Below are positions 8,303-16,640 of a stretch of DNA of 64,000 nt, in pieces (position 1 is the stretch's first letter; each line of letters opens with the position of its first letter). Source of the DNA: Prevotella sp. (GTDB lineage Bacteria; Bacteroidota; Bacteroidia; Bacteroidales; Bacteroidaceae); the NCBI GenBank assembly GCA_022771625.1, contig JALFCW010000015.1, forward strand, positions 1 through 64,000, written 5' to 3'. The position numbers and the translations under genes are program-made. The notes beneath the pieces are model-generated. The model did not search any database, was not told where the DNA came from, and saw only the letters and a list, made by a program, of their open reading frames with translations.

Positions 8303-9915
8303 AAAGATTTTCTTTTGTTATTGTCTGCGTATTGGGACTGATTTACAGATGTCTATATAGCCTTCAAGGAGTTGATAATGTAGATGTTGGCTTCTGTAAT
8401 ACTTTCTATGATGTCATTTTTGACTATCCGGAAAGCAATGCTTTCAATTTTATATATTACCTTACTGGTCTTGTTGGCGGCACTTGGGAACATTATCTCG
8501 GTCAATATGGTCTTGTCGGTTTCAGATTTTTCGATATCGCCATATTGTTTGCGGCATTAATGATTCTTTATCATCTCTTCTCCTCATCAGTCAGCAGCAA
8601 CCTGCTAAATTATGCACTTGCCGTAAGTATTACATTCCCGACTATCTTCATTACATTTCACTACAACACACTCTCATTTTTGTTGATATCTATTGCTGCA
8701 TTCTTTTTCTTCAAATGGGCAAAAGATGACAAAATCTCACTTCTTGTTGTATCTGGCTTATTTATCGGTTTGTCATTTGCAGCACGAATTGTCAACCTTT
8801 CATTAATAACTCTTAGCATTATTCCTTTCTTTATCGGGAAAAGGAATGGCAATACCAGAAATGGTATCAAGGCTGCCCTCTGTTTTTTTTACGGCATAAT
8901 CACTGGTTTGGCAATAATTCTCGTGATAATGCTTACTTTGGGACATACTTCCTATTATTTGCAGGCTTTATCCGAGGCGTTTGGATTCTTCAACAGCACA
9001 GAGGCAACCCACTCTCGTGGAGAATTGATAGTTAGGTATGCTAATAGTTTAAAGAATGTAATTCTCCAAATGGTAATCTTGTCGGTTTGGATATGGGGAT
9101 ATATGTCCGCAAGTAGAATGAAAAATGGCGGGAAATACCCAAGAATATTACTTCTTTTAGTGTTAATAGTTATTGGATATACAAGTTTGCCATACCTTAC
9201 CGCTCTATCATTATGTCTGATTTCCATCATATATTATTTTATTAAGGGAAAGGATAAACATATCGAAAACGTCGGTATCGTCTCATTCCTTACACTTACT
9301 ACTTTACTATACCCCATTGGAAGTGACATTGGTTTACCAGGAATTTTCCATTGGTGTGCTGGATTACTCGTCTTTCCTGCAATTTTTGCAGTTTCACGCA
9401 ATAAAAACTTATTATCCCCAAAGGACATAGCAGCTTTGTGCATTTGCATTATCATAAGCGGAATAGCAAAAACCACGATTAATGTTTATGGGGCAAAAGG
9501 AACGCGAATGGATTGTACGACAAGAATTAATGACTCAAGAATTAATGTCTTTACAGATTATGAAAAGGCAGAAATGTATTCTCACTCCATTAATGTTATA
9601 AACAATTGCAAGTCAAATAATTATATGGTATTGGGCAATCAATTCTCTGAATTGTATTTTGCCACTAAGACTTTGCCTTTCCTTGGACATACACAGACTG
9701 TTATTTATCAAGGCAAGGCTCTTGAAAAGCGCCTCGACAACAAACTTGCACAGTTTGGAGAATACCCACTGGTAGTATTTATAAATGGCAGTAAGCCTTA
9801 TGACTATGAAGTACGAAATAAGGTGATTCTGCAAAAGTGGATGAGGAAACACGGATATAAATTGGCAAGTAATGACAAATATATCACAATTTTCAAGCAC
9901 CCAGACTCTCATTGA
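8299..9915 (+). CDS. Polytopic membrane protein of the glycan locus, possible GT-C-type transferase
   Basis: A 538-residue protein with about eleven hydrophobic segments and a soluble C-terminal tail of roughly 130 residues. The first loop (about 22-50) is acidic with aspartates (GVDNVDVGF), as in GT-C glycosyltransferases that use lipid-linked donors, but no family signature is recognised with certainty. The ATG overlaps the stop of the GT11 gene (ATGA), so it is translationally coupled to it. Base composition is more AT-rich than in the core genes nearby, as is common for surface-glycan loci. A flippase or polymerase role is an alternative. Confidence 0.6.
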   Translation: MKRFSFVIVCVLGLIYRCLYSLQGVDNVDVGFCNTFYDVIFDYPESNAFNFIYYLTGLVGGTWEHYLGQYGLVGFRFFDIAILFAALMILYHLFSSSVSSNLLNYALAVSITFPTIFITFHYNTLSFLLISIAAFFFFKWAKDDKISLLVVSGLFIGLSFAARIVNLSLITLSIIPFFIGKRNGNTRNGIKAALCFFYGIITGLAIILVIMLTLGHTSYYLQALSEAFGFFNSTEATHSRGELIVRYANSLKNVILQMVILSVWIWGYMSASRMKNGGKYPRILLLLVLIVIGYTSLPYLTALSLCLISIIYYFIKGKDKHIENVGIVSFLTLTTLLYPIGSDIGLPGIFHWCAGLLVFPAIFAVSRNKNLLSPKDIAALCICIIISGIAKTTINVYGAKGTRMDCTTRINDSRINVFTDYEKAEMYSHSINVINNCKSNNYMVLGNQFSELYFATKTLPFLGHTQTVIYQGKALEKRLDNKLAQFGEYPLVVFINGSKPYDYEVRNKVILQKWMRKHGYKLASNDKYITIFKHPDSH

Positions 9916-9926
9916 TTTTTAAATCA

Positions 9927-9960
9927 TTTCCCTAACTCGAAAAAAAGCGAGTTAGGGAAA
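9927..9960. terminator. Hairpin between convergent genes
   Basis: TTTCCCTAACTCG (9927-9939) pairs perfectly with CGAGTTAGGGAAA (9948-9960) around an 8-nt A-rich loop. It lies between the stop of the glycan operon (9915) and that of the LpxL-like gene (9968). Downstream U-tracts are short, but its position suggests a bidirectional terminator. Confidence 0.75.
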
Positions 9961-9967
9961 TAATATA

Positions 9968-10942
9968 CTACTCCACTATCCCTTTGCGCATCTTTATCTC
10001 TTCGAGGTCACCCATATCCACACGGTCTGTTTCCTCGTCATAACGGATGTTGTATTCCTCGTGGGTGCGCTTCCAGCGGTTATGTGTCCAGAGATAGAAA
10101 GGCGGTTGGCGACGGATGCTCATTTCGAGATGACGAAAATAGCTGCGGGTCAGTTCTCCCTCGGGTTGACTTGCGGCATGCTCGGCCATCAACACGAAAC
10201 GTGCCATATAATAGCCCCTACGCTCGCGTCGAATATCTATATAATATACGTCCGAGTCGAATTTTCGTGCTATACGCTCTGAACCTGTAAACACTGGGGT
10301 GTCGTGATGCAGGAAGTCGAGCCACAGGTGGATGTTGTTCCACATTGGCACCTGGTCGGCTATGAATCCTATTATCCACTGTTTCTTCTGTCTGCGGATA
10401 TCCACAACCTTGCGCAATGTCTCTGCCATGGGAATCGACACGGCTCCCATACGTCCACGTAGTTTAAGGAACACATTGTCCATCGCCTCATTCTCGAGTT
10501 TGTGGTATATCTGACCGAAAAACACCTTGTCTTGATAGTCTTCGAAGTGCAGGGGTATTGACGACACCCACTCCCAATTGCAGTAATGCCCGAGATAGAG
10601 GGCAACGTTGCGCCCCTCGTCAAAGCTCCGCTTAACCCTATCAGTATTCTCGAAGCGTATTCTTCTCTTGATATTGTCCTTGCTGATAGTCAGCAGCTTG
10701 AGAGTCTCTACGATATAGTCGCAAAACCAGTGGTAATACTCTCTTTCTATTTTTCTGCGCTCGTCCTCACTCTTCTCGGGAAAACACTCCGCCAAATGCC
10801 TGCGCACCAATTTCTTGCGGTAGCCCCACAACCTATAGGCAATGATATAGAGGAAATCGCTCATGCCGTATAATATCCACAAGGGGAGCAACGAGATGAG
10901 ATACCAGACAAGAAACAGGATAATATATAGTGCTCTCTTCAT
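9968..10942 (-). CDS. LpxL/HtrB-like lipid A (lysophospholipid) acyltransferase
   Basis: A 324-residue membrane-anchored acyltransferase. An N-terminal hydrophobic helix (about 5-27) is followed by the catalytic H-x4-acid motif in LGHYCNWEW, with H119 and E124. Later segments GFIADQVP and a C-terminal WTHNRWK fit the Kdo-dependent late acyltransferase family. It would attach a secondary acyl chain to a lipid A precursor at the inner membrane. The E in place of D in the HX4D motif is common in the LpxL branch. It is last in an operon with a DUF3108 protein, a lipoprotein and a GH3 protein (18-nt gap upstream), so its substrate might be another envelope lipid. Confidence 0.8.
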   Translation of the reverse strand: MKRALYIILFLVWYLISLLPLWILYGMSDFLYIIAYRLWGYRKKLVRRHLAECFPEKSEDERRKIEREYYHWFCDYIVETLKLLTISKDNIKRRIRFENTDRVKRSFDEGRNVALYLGHYCNWEWVSSIPLHFEDYQDKVFFGQIYHKLENEAMDNVFLKLRGRMGAVSIPMAETLRKVVDIRRQKKQWIIGFIADQVPMWNNIHLWLDFLHHDTPVFTGSERIARKFDSDVYYIDIRRERRGYYMARFVLMAEHAASQPEGELTRSYFRHLEMSIRRQPPFYLWTHNRWKRTHEEYNIRYDEETDRVDMGDLEEIKMRKGIVE

Positions 10943-10960
10943 AATGAGGATTTTATGTGT

Positions 10961-11776
10961 TTATTTTATCAATGATGTCATCTTGCTTCTCACTCCCTTG
11001 TATCCCTTGAGGAAGGCCTTGGCCGAACCAAACTTCAGGAACATGTCGAGTCGCACGGGGATATGATTGGCATCATCGGTGACATAGAAACGGATAATCT
11101 CCTTGTTATGACCGTCCTCGCGCTCTATGAACGAGAAGACGAGACAACGAAACTTCTTCTTCGTGCCCTCAATCTCAAACTCGTCCTTGCCTTGGTATTT
11201 TATCCATGAGTTGCTCAGATGCTTGGCATCACTGATGGGCAATGGAATATTCTCGCCCACCTTAAACTTAGAGGCGTCGAAATTGCGTGCCCTCATGAAG
11301 ATGCTCATCATGTCATACACACAATCCTTGTATGCCGATTCCTTCCACTTATGCTCACCGGTATGCTCGATACGATGCTGCTTGAGTTGGCAGTTGCCAT
11401 TGGGATATGAATACCACATCTCATCCACATAATACCTGTCTCCCTCGCGGGCACCCTTACGGAAATAGAGTGGCGAGAGGTTCATGTCGGTATATGAGAG
11501 GAGAGTATCGCGAAGCATGAACAGTTTGTCGTATTTCTCACTGCTGCGGGTTATGAGACTTGCACGATAAGCCTCTTTACCCTTGTAACGCGACTTTGAG
11601 GTGCTCATGGATGCCGAACCGACATTCACCCACACAAACTTCCAGTTGAAGTAGAGATCATAGGATAAAAACTCTCCTGATCCGAATGCAGTATTCTCTA
11701 TACCGCATTGCGCCTTGGCTTGGAATGTCATTCCCAATAGAGCCACCAGCAATATTGCATAAAACTTTCTGTTCAT
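10961..11776 (-). CDS. DUF3108 family exported protein
   Basis: A 271-residue protein; the start chosen at MNRKFYAILL gives a clean signal peptide ending near QAKA-QC (an in-frame codon two residues upstream is also possible). The mature part contains FLSYDLYFNWKFVWVNVGSASM, the typical opening beta segment of DUF3108 proteins, then beta-rich sequence ending with DMFLKFGSAKAFLKGYKG. It should be periplasmic. Family function is unknown; members usually sit in envelope loci. Here it lies between a lipoprotein gene and an LpxL-like acyltransferase gene, with about 20-nt gaps. Confidence 0.8.
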   Translation of the reverse strand: MNRKFYAILLVALLGMTFQAKAQCGIENTAFGSGEFLSYDLYFNWKFVWVNVGSASMSTSKSRYKGKEAYRASLITRSSEKYDKLFMLRDTLLSYTDMNLSPLYFRKGAREGDRYYVDEMWYSYPNGNCQLKQHRIEHTGEHKWKESAYKDCVYDMMSIFMRARNFDASKFKVGENIPLPISDAKHLSNSWIKYQGKDEFEIEGTKKKFRCLVFSFIEREDGHNKEIIRFYVTDDANHIPVRLDMFLKFGSAKAFLKGYKGVRSKMTSLIK

Positions 11777-11802
11777 AACCATTTCTGTTAATAAATTAGT
11801 TA

Positions 11803-13770
11803 TTACCTTGTTGCAGCCGTCTTCACTTCCGACGGTATCTTGTCGAATGGTATTCCCAACTGTTCCGCTCTTGTCTTGTTGCGGTTTTTCAGTTGTTTTT
11901 CCTTTTCTGGCTTCTGCTTGGTTATCTCCAACGGTTTCTGTCTATCGAGCCTTGCCTGAGTGAGATTCCACTCTGTGGTGATATCCCAGTTAGCCTTTAT
12001 CTCGATCACCTTTGGCAGATAATACATCTCCTCGGGCTGCAGAGCCTGGTAGAAGTCTCCTGCATCCCATATTCCATTGCCATTCCGGTCGATAAACGCC
12101 CTGAGATAGAACTTGCCCTCACTGAGCCAGTAGAACTCAGCCGAACCATCACTCTGTGTCTTTGCCTCCTTCACCACCCCGTCCTGCTTGTCGAGCAATT
12201 GCACAATGGCAGAGGTGGAGTCGGGCAGTCCTGCTATCTTCACCACAAGCGTTCCAAACTCCTCTTCCGACTTACATTTCAGCGAACTCTTCATCTTGTC
12301 GTTCACAATACCGTATATGCTCTCGAAAGCAGCCGAGTCCACCTCCAACTGATATTCCGTTCCTGGAGTCCACACAGCCTCAAGTCGGTAATTCAGAATA
12401 GACTGTGGCATTTGCTGCCAGTCGAATTTCTGTGGCACCCACAATGTATCCACCTTCGCCTGAAGATGTATCATCGACGTGTCGCACCTTGCCAATGGGA
12501 CAGGCATTTTGAAATACAGATAGTTCTCGGGAGTGAGCGATGACGGAGCCGTCACCTTGATATCCAGCGGTTTGGGAGTCCACACCGAGTCGTATTCCTC
12601 GCCCTTCTTCTTGAGTTTGTCTTGTTGTTTCTGCCATTTCTCCATTTCTTTCTCCAGCATCTTCTGCCTTTTCTCAAAAGGTAGTTTTGGCACCATCAAG
12701 AGTGTGTCGGTCTGTGGCACGAGTTGTCCGAGAGTATCAGTGATATGATATGAATATTCTATCTCCAGTGAGTCGCGATTAATGAGAGCCGTGTCGCGAA
12801 GCCAGTATGTGATAGTATCCTTCTTCGGACTCGCATCCACGATAAAGGCACTGTCGGCATTGAAGTTAAGTCCTTTCATCTTGGGCAACGAATCACTGCC
12901 ATAGCTGAAGAAGAACTCCAGTCGATCGGGCTCCTGACGTTGGTTCTTTATCATATATCTGTCGGTGAGCGGGCTGGTGAACGCCCTCAGCACCACATCA
13001 TCGGGATAGAAGTGTGTGAATCCCCTGCGGATGATAGTGTCGATACGCAGGGAGTCACGCCAAATGGTGTCCTGCCGGGTGTCGGGTCCGCAAGTGGGTT
13101 CTATGATACGGTCGGAAAAGGCTATCATCTCTCCCTTCTGACTATACTTATAGTCGCCATCCATATCCTGTAGTGCATAAGCGCGATATTTTCCTCTTGC
13201 CACACCGCGAATAATGAATCGCCCGCGACTGTCAGTGCGTGCCACCCTCAGCAAGGGTTTGGTGTAGAACGCCGAGTCCTCAAGGTCGGCATATAGTCCC
13301 ACCATTATACCCTTCACGGGTTCGAGATTACTGGCATCTAGTATAGTGCCCGACACCTCCATTGTATCCACCTGAGCTCCAGTAGAGAAGGTGAATGTGT
13401 AGTTGCCCAAGGGATTACCCTCGTTATTGTCGGTTATAGCATCCGAGAAGTCGATGGTATAGGTGGTATTATCTTTGAGCGAGTCCTTGAGTTCGACGAT
13501 GATTTTCTTTCCCGCTCCCTTTATCTCTGGCATTTCAAGTTGTGGAGGCGACACCACTACATTATTAGTGGCATCTTCCACCTTAATAAATTCATCAAAA
13601 TAGATGACTACCTTTTTCTCCTTCACTCCTGTGCCGTTATCCTCAGGCGTAGTAGCCAATATCTGTGGCGGTTTGTCGTCATACCATCCCCCGTCGGGCT
13701 GTCCCATTCTGGCACATCCGGCAATCATCATCATGATGACAAGTGGTAATATGTATCTTAAATCTTTCAA
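11803..13770 (-). CDS. Lipoprotein with N-terminal bacterial Ig-like (Big_5) domain
   Basis: A 655-residue lipoprotein. The signal ends in a lipobox with the acylated cysteine at about C19 (MMIAGC). Residues about 35-130 form a Big_5-type Ig-like domain (PPQILATTPEDNGTGV... KIIVELKDSL... YTIDFSDAI). A carboxypeptidase-regulatory-like segment follows (SGTILDASNLEPVKGIMVGL). A lysine/glutamate-rich coiled-coil (EKRQKMLEKEMEKWQKQ) lies near residue 390. The architecture is typical of Bacteroidetes proteins annotated as Ig-like domain-containing, probably outer-membrane anchored facing the periplasm. It starts 8 nt after the GH3 gene stop, so the two are co-transcribed. Confidence 0.82.
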   Translation of the reverse strand: MKDLRYILPLVIMMMIAGCARMGQPDGGWYDDKPPQILATTPEDNGTGVKEKKVVIYFDEFIKVEDATNNVVVSPPQLEMPEIKGAGKKIIVELKDSLKDNTTYTIDFSDAITDNNEGNPLGNYTFTFSTGAQVDTMEVSGTILDASNLEPVKGIMVGLYADLEDSAFYTKPLLRVARTDSRGRFIIRGVARGKYRAYALQDMDGDYKYSQKGEMIAFSDRIIEPTCGPDTRQDTIWRDSLRIDTIIRRGFTHFYPDDVVLRAFTSPLTDRYMIKNQRQEPDRLEFFFSYGSDSLPKMKGLNFNADSAFIVDASPKKDTITYWLRDTALINRDSLEIEYSYHITDTLGQLVPQTDTLLMVPKLPFEKRQKMLEKEMEKWQKQQDKLKKKGEEYDSVWTPKPLDIKVTAPSSLTPENYLYFKMPVPLARCDTSMIHLQAKVDTLWVPQKFDWQQMPQSILNYRLEAVWTPGTEYQLEVDSAAFESIYGIVNDKMKSSLKCKSEEEFGTLVVKIAGLPDSTSAIVQLLDKQDGVVKEAKTQSDGSAEFYWLSEGKFYLRAFIDRNGNGIWDAGDFYQALQPEEMYYLPKVIEIKANWDITTEWNLTQARLDRQKPLEITKQKPEKEKQLKNRNKTRAEQLGIPFDKIPSEVKTAATR

Positions 13771-13778
13771 TGTATCTA

Positions 13779-15290
13779 TTATTTATTCATCTCCAACAGC
13801 TGCTCAATATGCTCGCGCGAGTTGCTGAGTCTCGGCACTTTATTCTGTCCACCGAGTTTGCCTCGCTTCTTCATCCACATCTCAAAGAGTCCTGGTTGGG
13901 CCTTTATCAGTTCGAGAGGTTGAAGAGTGATATTCTTATATCTCTTCGCCTCATAATCGCTGTTTATTTCCTGCAGTCGTCGGTCGAGTGCTTCAGCAAA
14001 GAGGGCCAAGTCATCAGGCTCCTTACTGAATTCAACGAGCCACTGGTGGCGGCATTTTCCCTCGTCGTTCATAAATACCGGAGCAGCAGTATATTCCAGC
14101 ACCTGCGCTCCAGTCTGCTGACAAGCATAAGCCAATCCTTGTTCGGCATTATCCACGATGAGCTCCTCACCGAAGGCATTTATAAAATGCTTAGTCCTGC
14201 CCGTGATTACAAACTTATAGGGATTGACGCTTGTGAACATCACCGTGTCACCGATGATGTATCTCCACAGTCCACTGGATGTAGATATCACCATGGCATA
14301 GTTCTTATTGGTCTCCACCCCCCACAATGGCACCACTGTGGGATTCTCACGTCCAAACTCGTCCATGGGTATAAATTCATAGAACACTCCGTAGTCGAGC
14401 ATCAGCAACATCGACTTGTCGGTAGGGTCGTTCTGTAGTCCGAAGAATCCCTCACTGGCGTTGTATGTCTCCATATAATGCATATTGGGACTCTTGATAA
14501 GTTGTTCATACTGTTTACGGTATGGAGTGAACGCCACTCCTCCATGGAAGAACATCTCAATATTCGGCCACACCTCCTCAAGGTGGTTCTTACCCGACAG
14601 TTCCATCACCCTTGTCAATACGGATAGCATCCACGATGGCACACCACTGATATTTGTAATATTCTTGTCCATCGTCTCGCGTGCTATACGGTCGCGCTTA
14701 AGTTCGAAGTCGGAGATAAGAGCCGTCTGTTTCTTAGGCACTCTCACGAGATTTGCCAATGGGTTGATGTTCTCAATGAGGATGGCACTAAGATCGCCCA
14801 CGATACTGTTGGCTACATTGTAGTTGGGCGAATGGCTTCCCCCGAGAATAAGTGCCTTTCCGTCGAAGAGCCGGCTTTTAGGATTATTGGCGAGATACAT
14901 CGCCACAGCATCCTGCCCACCCCGATAGTGGGTATCCTTAAGCCCCTGTCGGCTCACGGGTATAAACTTACTCTTGTCGTTGGTAGTTCCCGACGACTTG
15001 GCATACCATTTCACCACTCCAGGCCAGAGTACATCGCTCTCGCCATGCCTCATACGGTCGATGTCGCCCTTAAGTTCCTCATAACTATTAAGAGGAGTGT
15101 GGGCAACAAATCCGTCATATTGTCCATTGGCTATATCGAAAAGATGTTTCCTTCCGTATTCAGTGTCCTTGGCCGACTCAAGCAGTGTGGCAAGCACATG
15201 TCTTTGCATTGCCTCGCCCTCGTCGTCATACCTCTTCAACTCCTGCTGTCGAGGCACGAAAAATTTGCCTATAATACTAGTCAAACTCAT
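13779..15290 (-). CDS. GH3 auxin-responsive-promoter family protein (acyl-adenylate amido synthetase-like)
   Basis: A 503-residue protein from MSLTSIIGKFF; eight further upstream residues are open but overlap the promoter. Visible GH3 features are YAKSSGTTNDKSKFIP (phosphate-binding loop of the adenylating fold), TYNASEGFFGLQ and YRYIIGDTV-like WRYIIGDTVMF with TGRTKHFINAFGEEL. In plants GH3 enzymes adenylate hormone carboxylates and join them to amino acids; bacterial members are widespread in Bacteroidetes with no settled substrate. It is the first gene of an envelope operon (lipoprotein, DUF3108, LpxL-like), so activation of an acyl group for an envelope molecule is a possibility, not a demonstrated role. 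Confidence 0.85.
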   Translation of the reverse strand: MSLTSIIGKFFVPRQQELKRYDDEGEAMQRHVLATLLESAKDTEYGRKHLFDIANGQYDGFVAHTPLNSYEELKGDIDRMRHGESDVLWPGVVKWYAKSSGTTNDKSKFIPVSRQGLKDTHYRGGQDAVAMYLANNPKSRLFDGKALILGGSHSPNYNVANSIVGDLSAILIENINPLANLVRVPKKQTALISDFELKRDRIARETMDKNITNISGVPSWMLSVLTRVMELSGKNHLEEVWPNIEMFFHGGVAFTPYRKQYEQLIKSPNMHYMETYNASEGFFGLQNDPTDKSMLLMLDYGVFYEFIPMDEFGRENPTVVPLWGVETNKNYAMVISTSSGLWRYIIGDTVMFTSVNPYKFVITGRTKHFINAFGEELIVDNAEQGLAYACQQTGAQVLEYTAAPVFMNDEGKCRHQWLVEFSKEPDDLALFAEALDRRLQEINSDYEAKRYKNITLQPLELIKAQPGLFEMWMKKRGKLGGQNKVPRLSNSREHIEQLLEMNK

Positions 15291-15310
15291 TATTCTTCTC
15301 TTTTGAATGT

Positions 15311-15319
15311 GCAAAAGTA
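15311..15319 (-). promoter_or_regulatory. -7 promoter element of the GH3 operon
   Basis: The minus strand reads TACTTTTGC, 20 nt before the ATG at 15290, implying a very short leader. It supports the shorter GH3 start. Confidence 0.7.
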
Positions 15320-15370
15320 ATCATTTCTTTTGTAATAGCGCCCACTTTTACATTATTTATGATTTAAATA

Positions 15371-15589
15371 GCCCTGAAAGGGCGATATAACAGAGGATAG
15401 GGCGTGAGCCCTATCATAAAATACACCTATTCCCCTCCCCCCGCGTGCCAACGGCACGCGGGGGGAGGGGAAGGTTTGTTATGTCATAATCCACAGGGTT
15501 TACACCCTGTGCTATGCTATGTCGCCCTTTCAGGGCTTTCCAACCACATCACATGAATACACATGCTATGTCGCCTTTGCAGGGCTTTT
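15371..15589. repeat. Nested palindromic intergenic element
   Basis: Outer arms GCCCTGAAAGGGC (15371-15383) and its reverse complement GCCCTTTCAGGGC (15524-15536) are each palindromic-like and enclose three hairpins: GATAGGGC/GCCCTATC (15396-15415), a perfect 20-bp stem with 3-nt loop (15430-15472), and CACAGGG/CCCTGTG (15492-15511). A degenerate third arm, ATGTCGCCTTTGCAGGGC, lies just before 15589. The gene-like words (GCCCTGAAAGGGC, ACAGGGTNTACACCCTGTG) belong to intergenic repeats seen in many Bacteroidales. Confidence 0.85.
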
Positions 15590-15599
15590 ACATAAAGCC

Positions 15600-16640
15600 T
15601 TATTCGTATGCAGCTGCCTCGGCTGCCGCTATGATGTCCTCCCTCGACTGCGACTTGGGAGTGGCAGATATGTCGGAGAGGTCAAATTCGTCGTTATCCT
15701 CCGTATCTATATCCACCTCGGGAGCCTTGGGCTTTTCCTGATTATTTACATTCCTCTTGGGCTGTTCCTCGCCAGTCTGATTCTGAGGAATATCATGGGT
15801 AATGATAAAGTCATCCTTCTCCTCTGTGTCGGGAACGTTGAGAACAGGCATTTCCTCCATCTTGGTGCGCTCGGTCTTTGCGGCAAATACAGCATCAATA
15901 AACTGGGGCTCTCGCTTCAGTCTCTGTAGTGTTTCCTTGGATGCCAACTGCTGACTCTCCTTTTTGGAGTAGCCCTTTCCCTGTCCGCCTTCTACACCCT
16001 CGATGACGGTCTTATAAATAAAGGTAGGACTTCCTCCCGATTCCTTGCTCTGACTGACGAGTTTGAAATCGAGTTTCACCTTGTTTTTCTGACTCCATTC
16101 AATGAGCTTGCTCTTGAAGTTGACCTCTTTATATGCCACCTTGTCGATATTGATGAGTTGCGAGAGTATGCGTTTCTGCATAAATCGCATGCACATGTCG
16201 TACCCTCTATCGAGATATATGGCACCCACAAGAGCCTCAAAGGCATTTCCGCCCATGTAGTTATTGTGGGAATTGGAGTGTCCTGACGAGAGGATGAGTT
16301 GGTTGATACCCATCTCCTGCGCAAGTTTATTGAGTGTGTCGCGTTGCACGAGTTTACTTCGTGTATTGGTGAGAAATCCCTCTCGCTTTCCCTCGAAGTG
16401 ACGATAGACGATGTCGCCCACCACAGCATCAAGCACAGCATCACCTAAGAATTCGAGTCGCTCATTGTTCACCGGCTTTCCCTTTGCATTTCGTCTTGCT
16501 ATACTCTTGTGCATCAGTGCGAGTTTGTATAGCTCGATACGCCGTGGATAGAAACCGAGTATCTCGCGAAGAGAAGAAAAAAGCTCCTTCTCCTTGCGGA
16601 AAGGGAGCTTTATTCTATCTATGATACTGTTATTCAGCAT
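15600..16640 (-). CDS. rnc: Ribonuclease III with acidic C-terminal extension
   Basis: A 346-residue protein, against about 226 for the E. coli enzyme. The catalytic domain has the signature NERLEFLGDAVLD (59-71) and the second catalytic patch GNAFEALVGAIYLD (131-144). A double-stranded RNA-binding domain follows (about 175-245; GKGYSKKESQQLASKETL). The last ~95 residues are acidic, low-complexity and probably disordered, an extension not found in the classical enzyme. It cleaves dsRNA in rRNA and mRNA processing. The start overlaps the fabF 3' end by 11 nt, giving the acpP-fabF-rnc order seen in many bacteria. Confidence 0.95.
   Translation of the reverse strand: MLNNSIIDRIKLPFRKEKELFSSLREILGFYPRRIELYKLALMHKSIARRNAKGKPVNNERLEFLGDAVLDAVVGDIVYRHFEGKREGFLTNTRSKLVQRDTLNKLAQEMGINQLILSSGHSNSHNNYMGGNAFEALVGAIYLDRGYDMCMRFMQKRILSQLINIDKVAYKEVNFKSKLIEWSQKNKVKLDFKLVSQSKESGGSPTFIYKTVIEGVEGGQGKGYSKKESQQLASKETLQRLKREPQFIDAVFAAKTERTKMEEMPVLNVPDTEEKDDFIITHDIPQNQTGEEQPKRNVNNQEKPKAPEVDIDTEDNDEFDLSDISATPKSQSREDIIAAAEAAAYE

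Larger units (their letters stand above)
15291..15599. other. Gene-free stretch (about 310 bp) occupied by a palindromic repeat element
   Basis: Contains the GH3 promoter (15311-15319) and then a nest of inverted repeats from 15371 to 15589, described separately. No coding frame is supported. Confidence 0.85.

Noticed and set aside
15371..15589. Insertion sequence or attachment site
   Set aside because: No transposase, integrase or target duplication is visible; the structure is purely palindromic and short.
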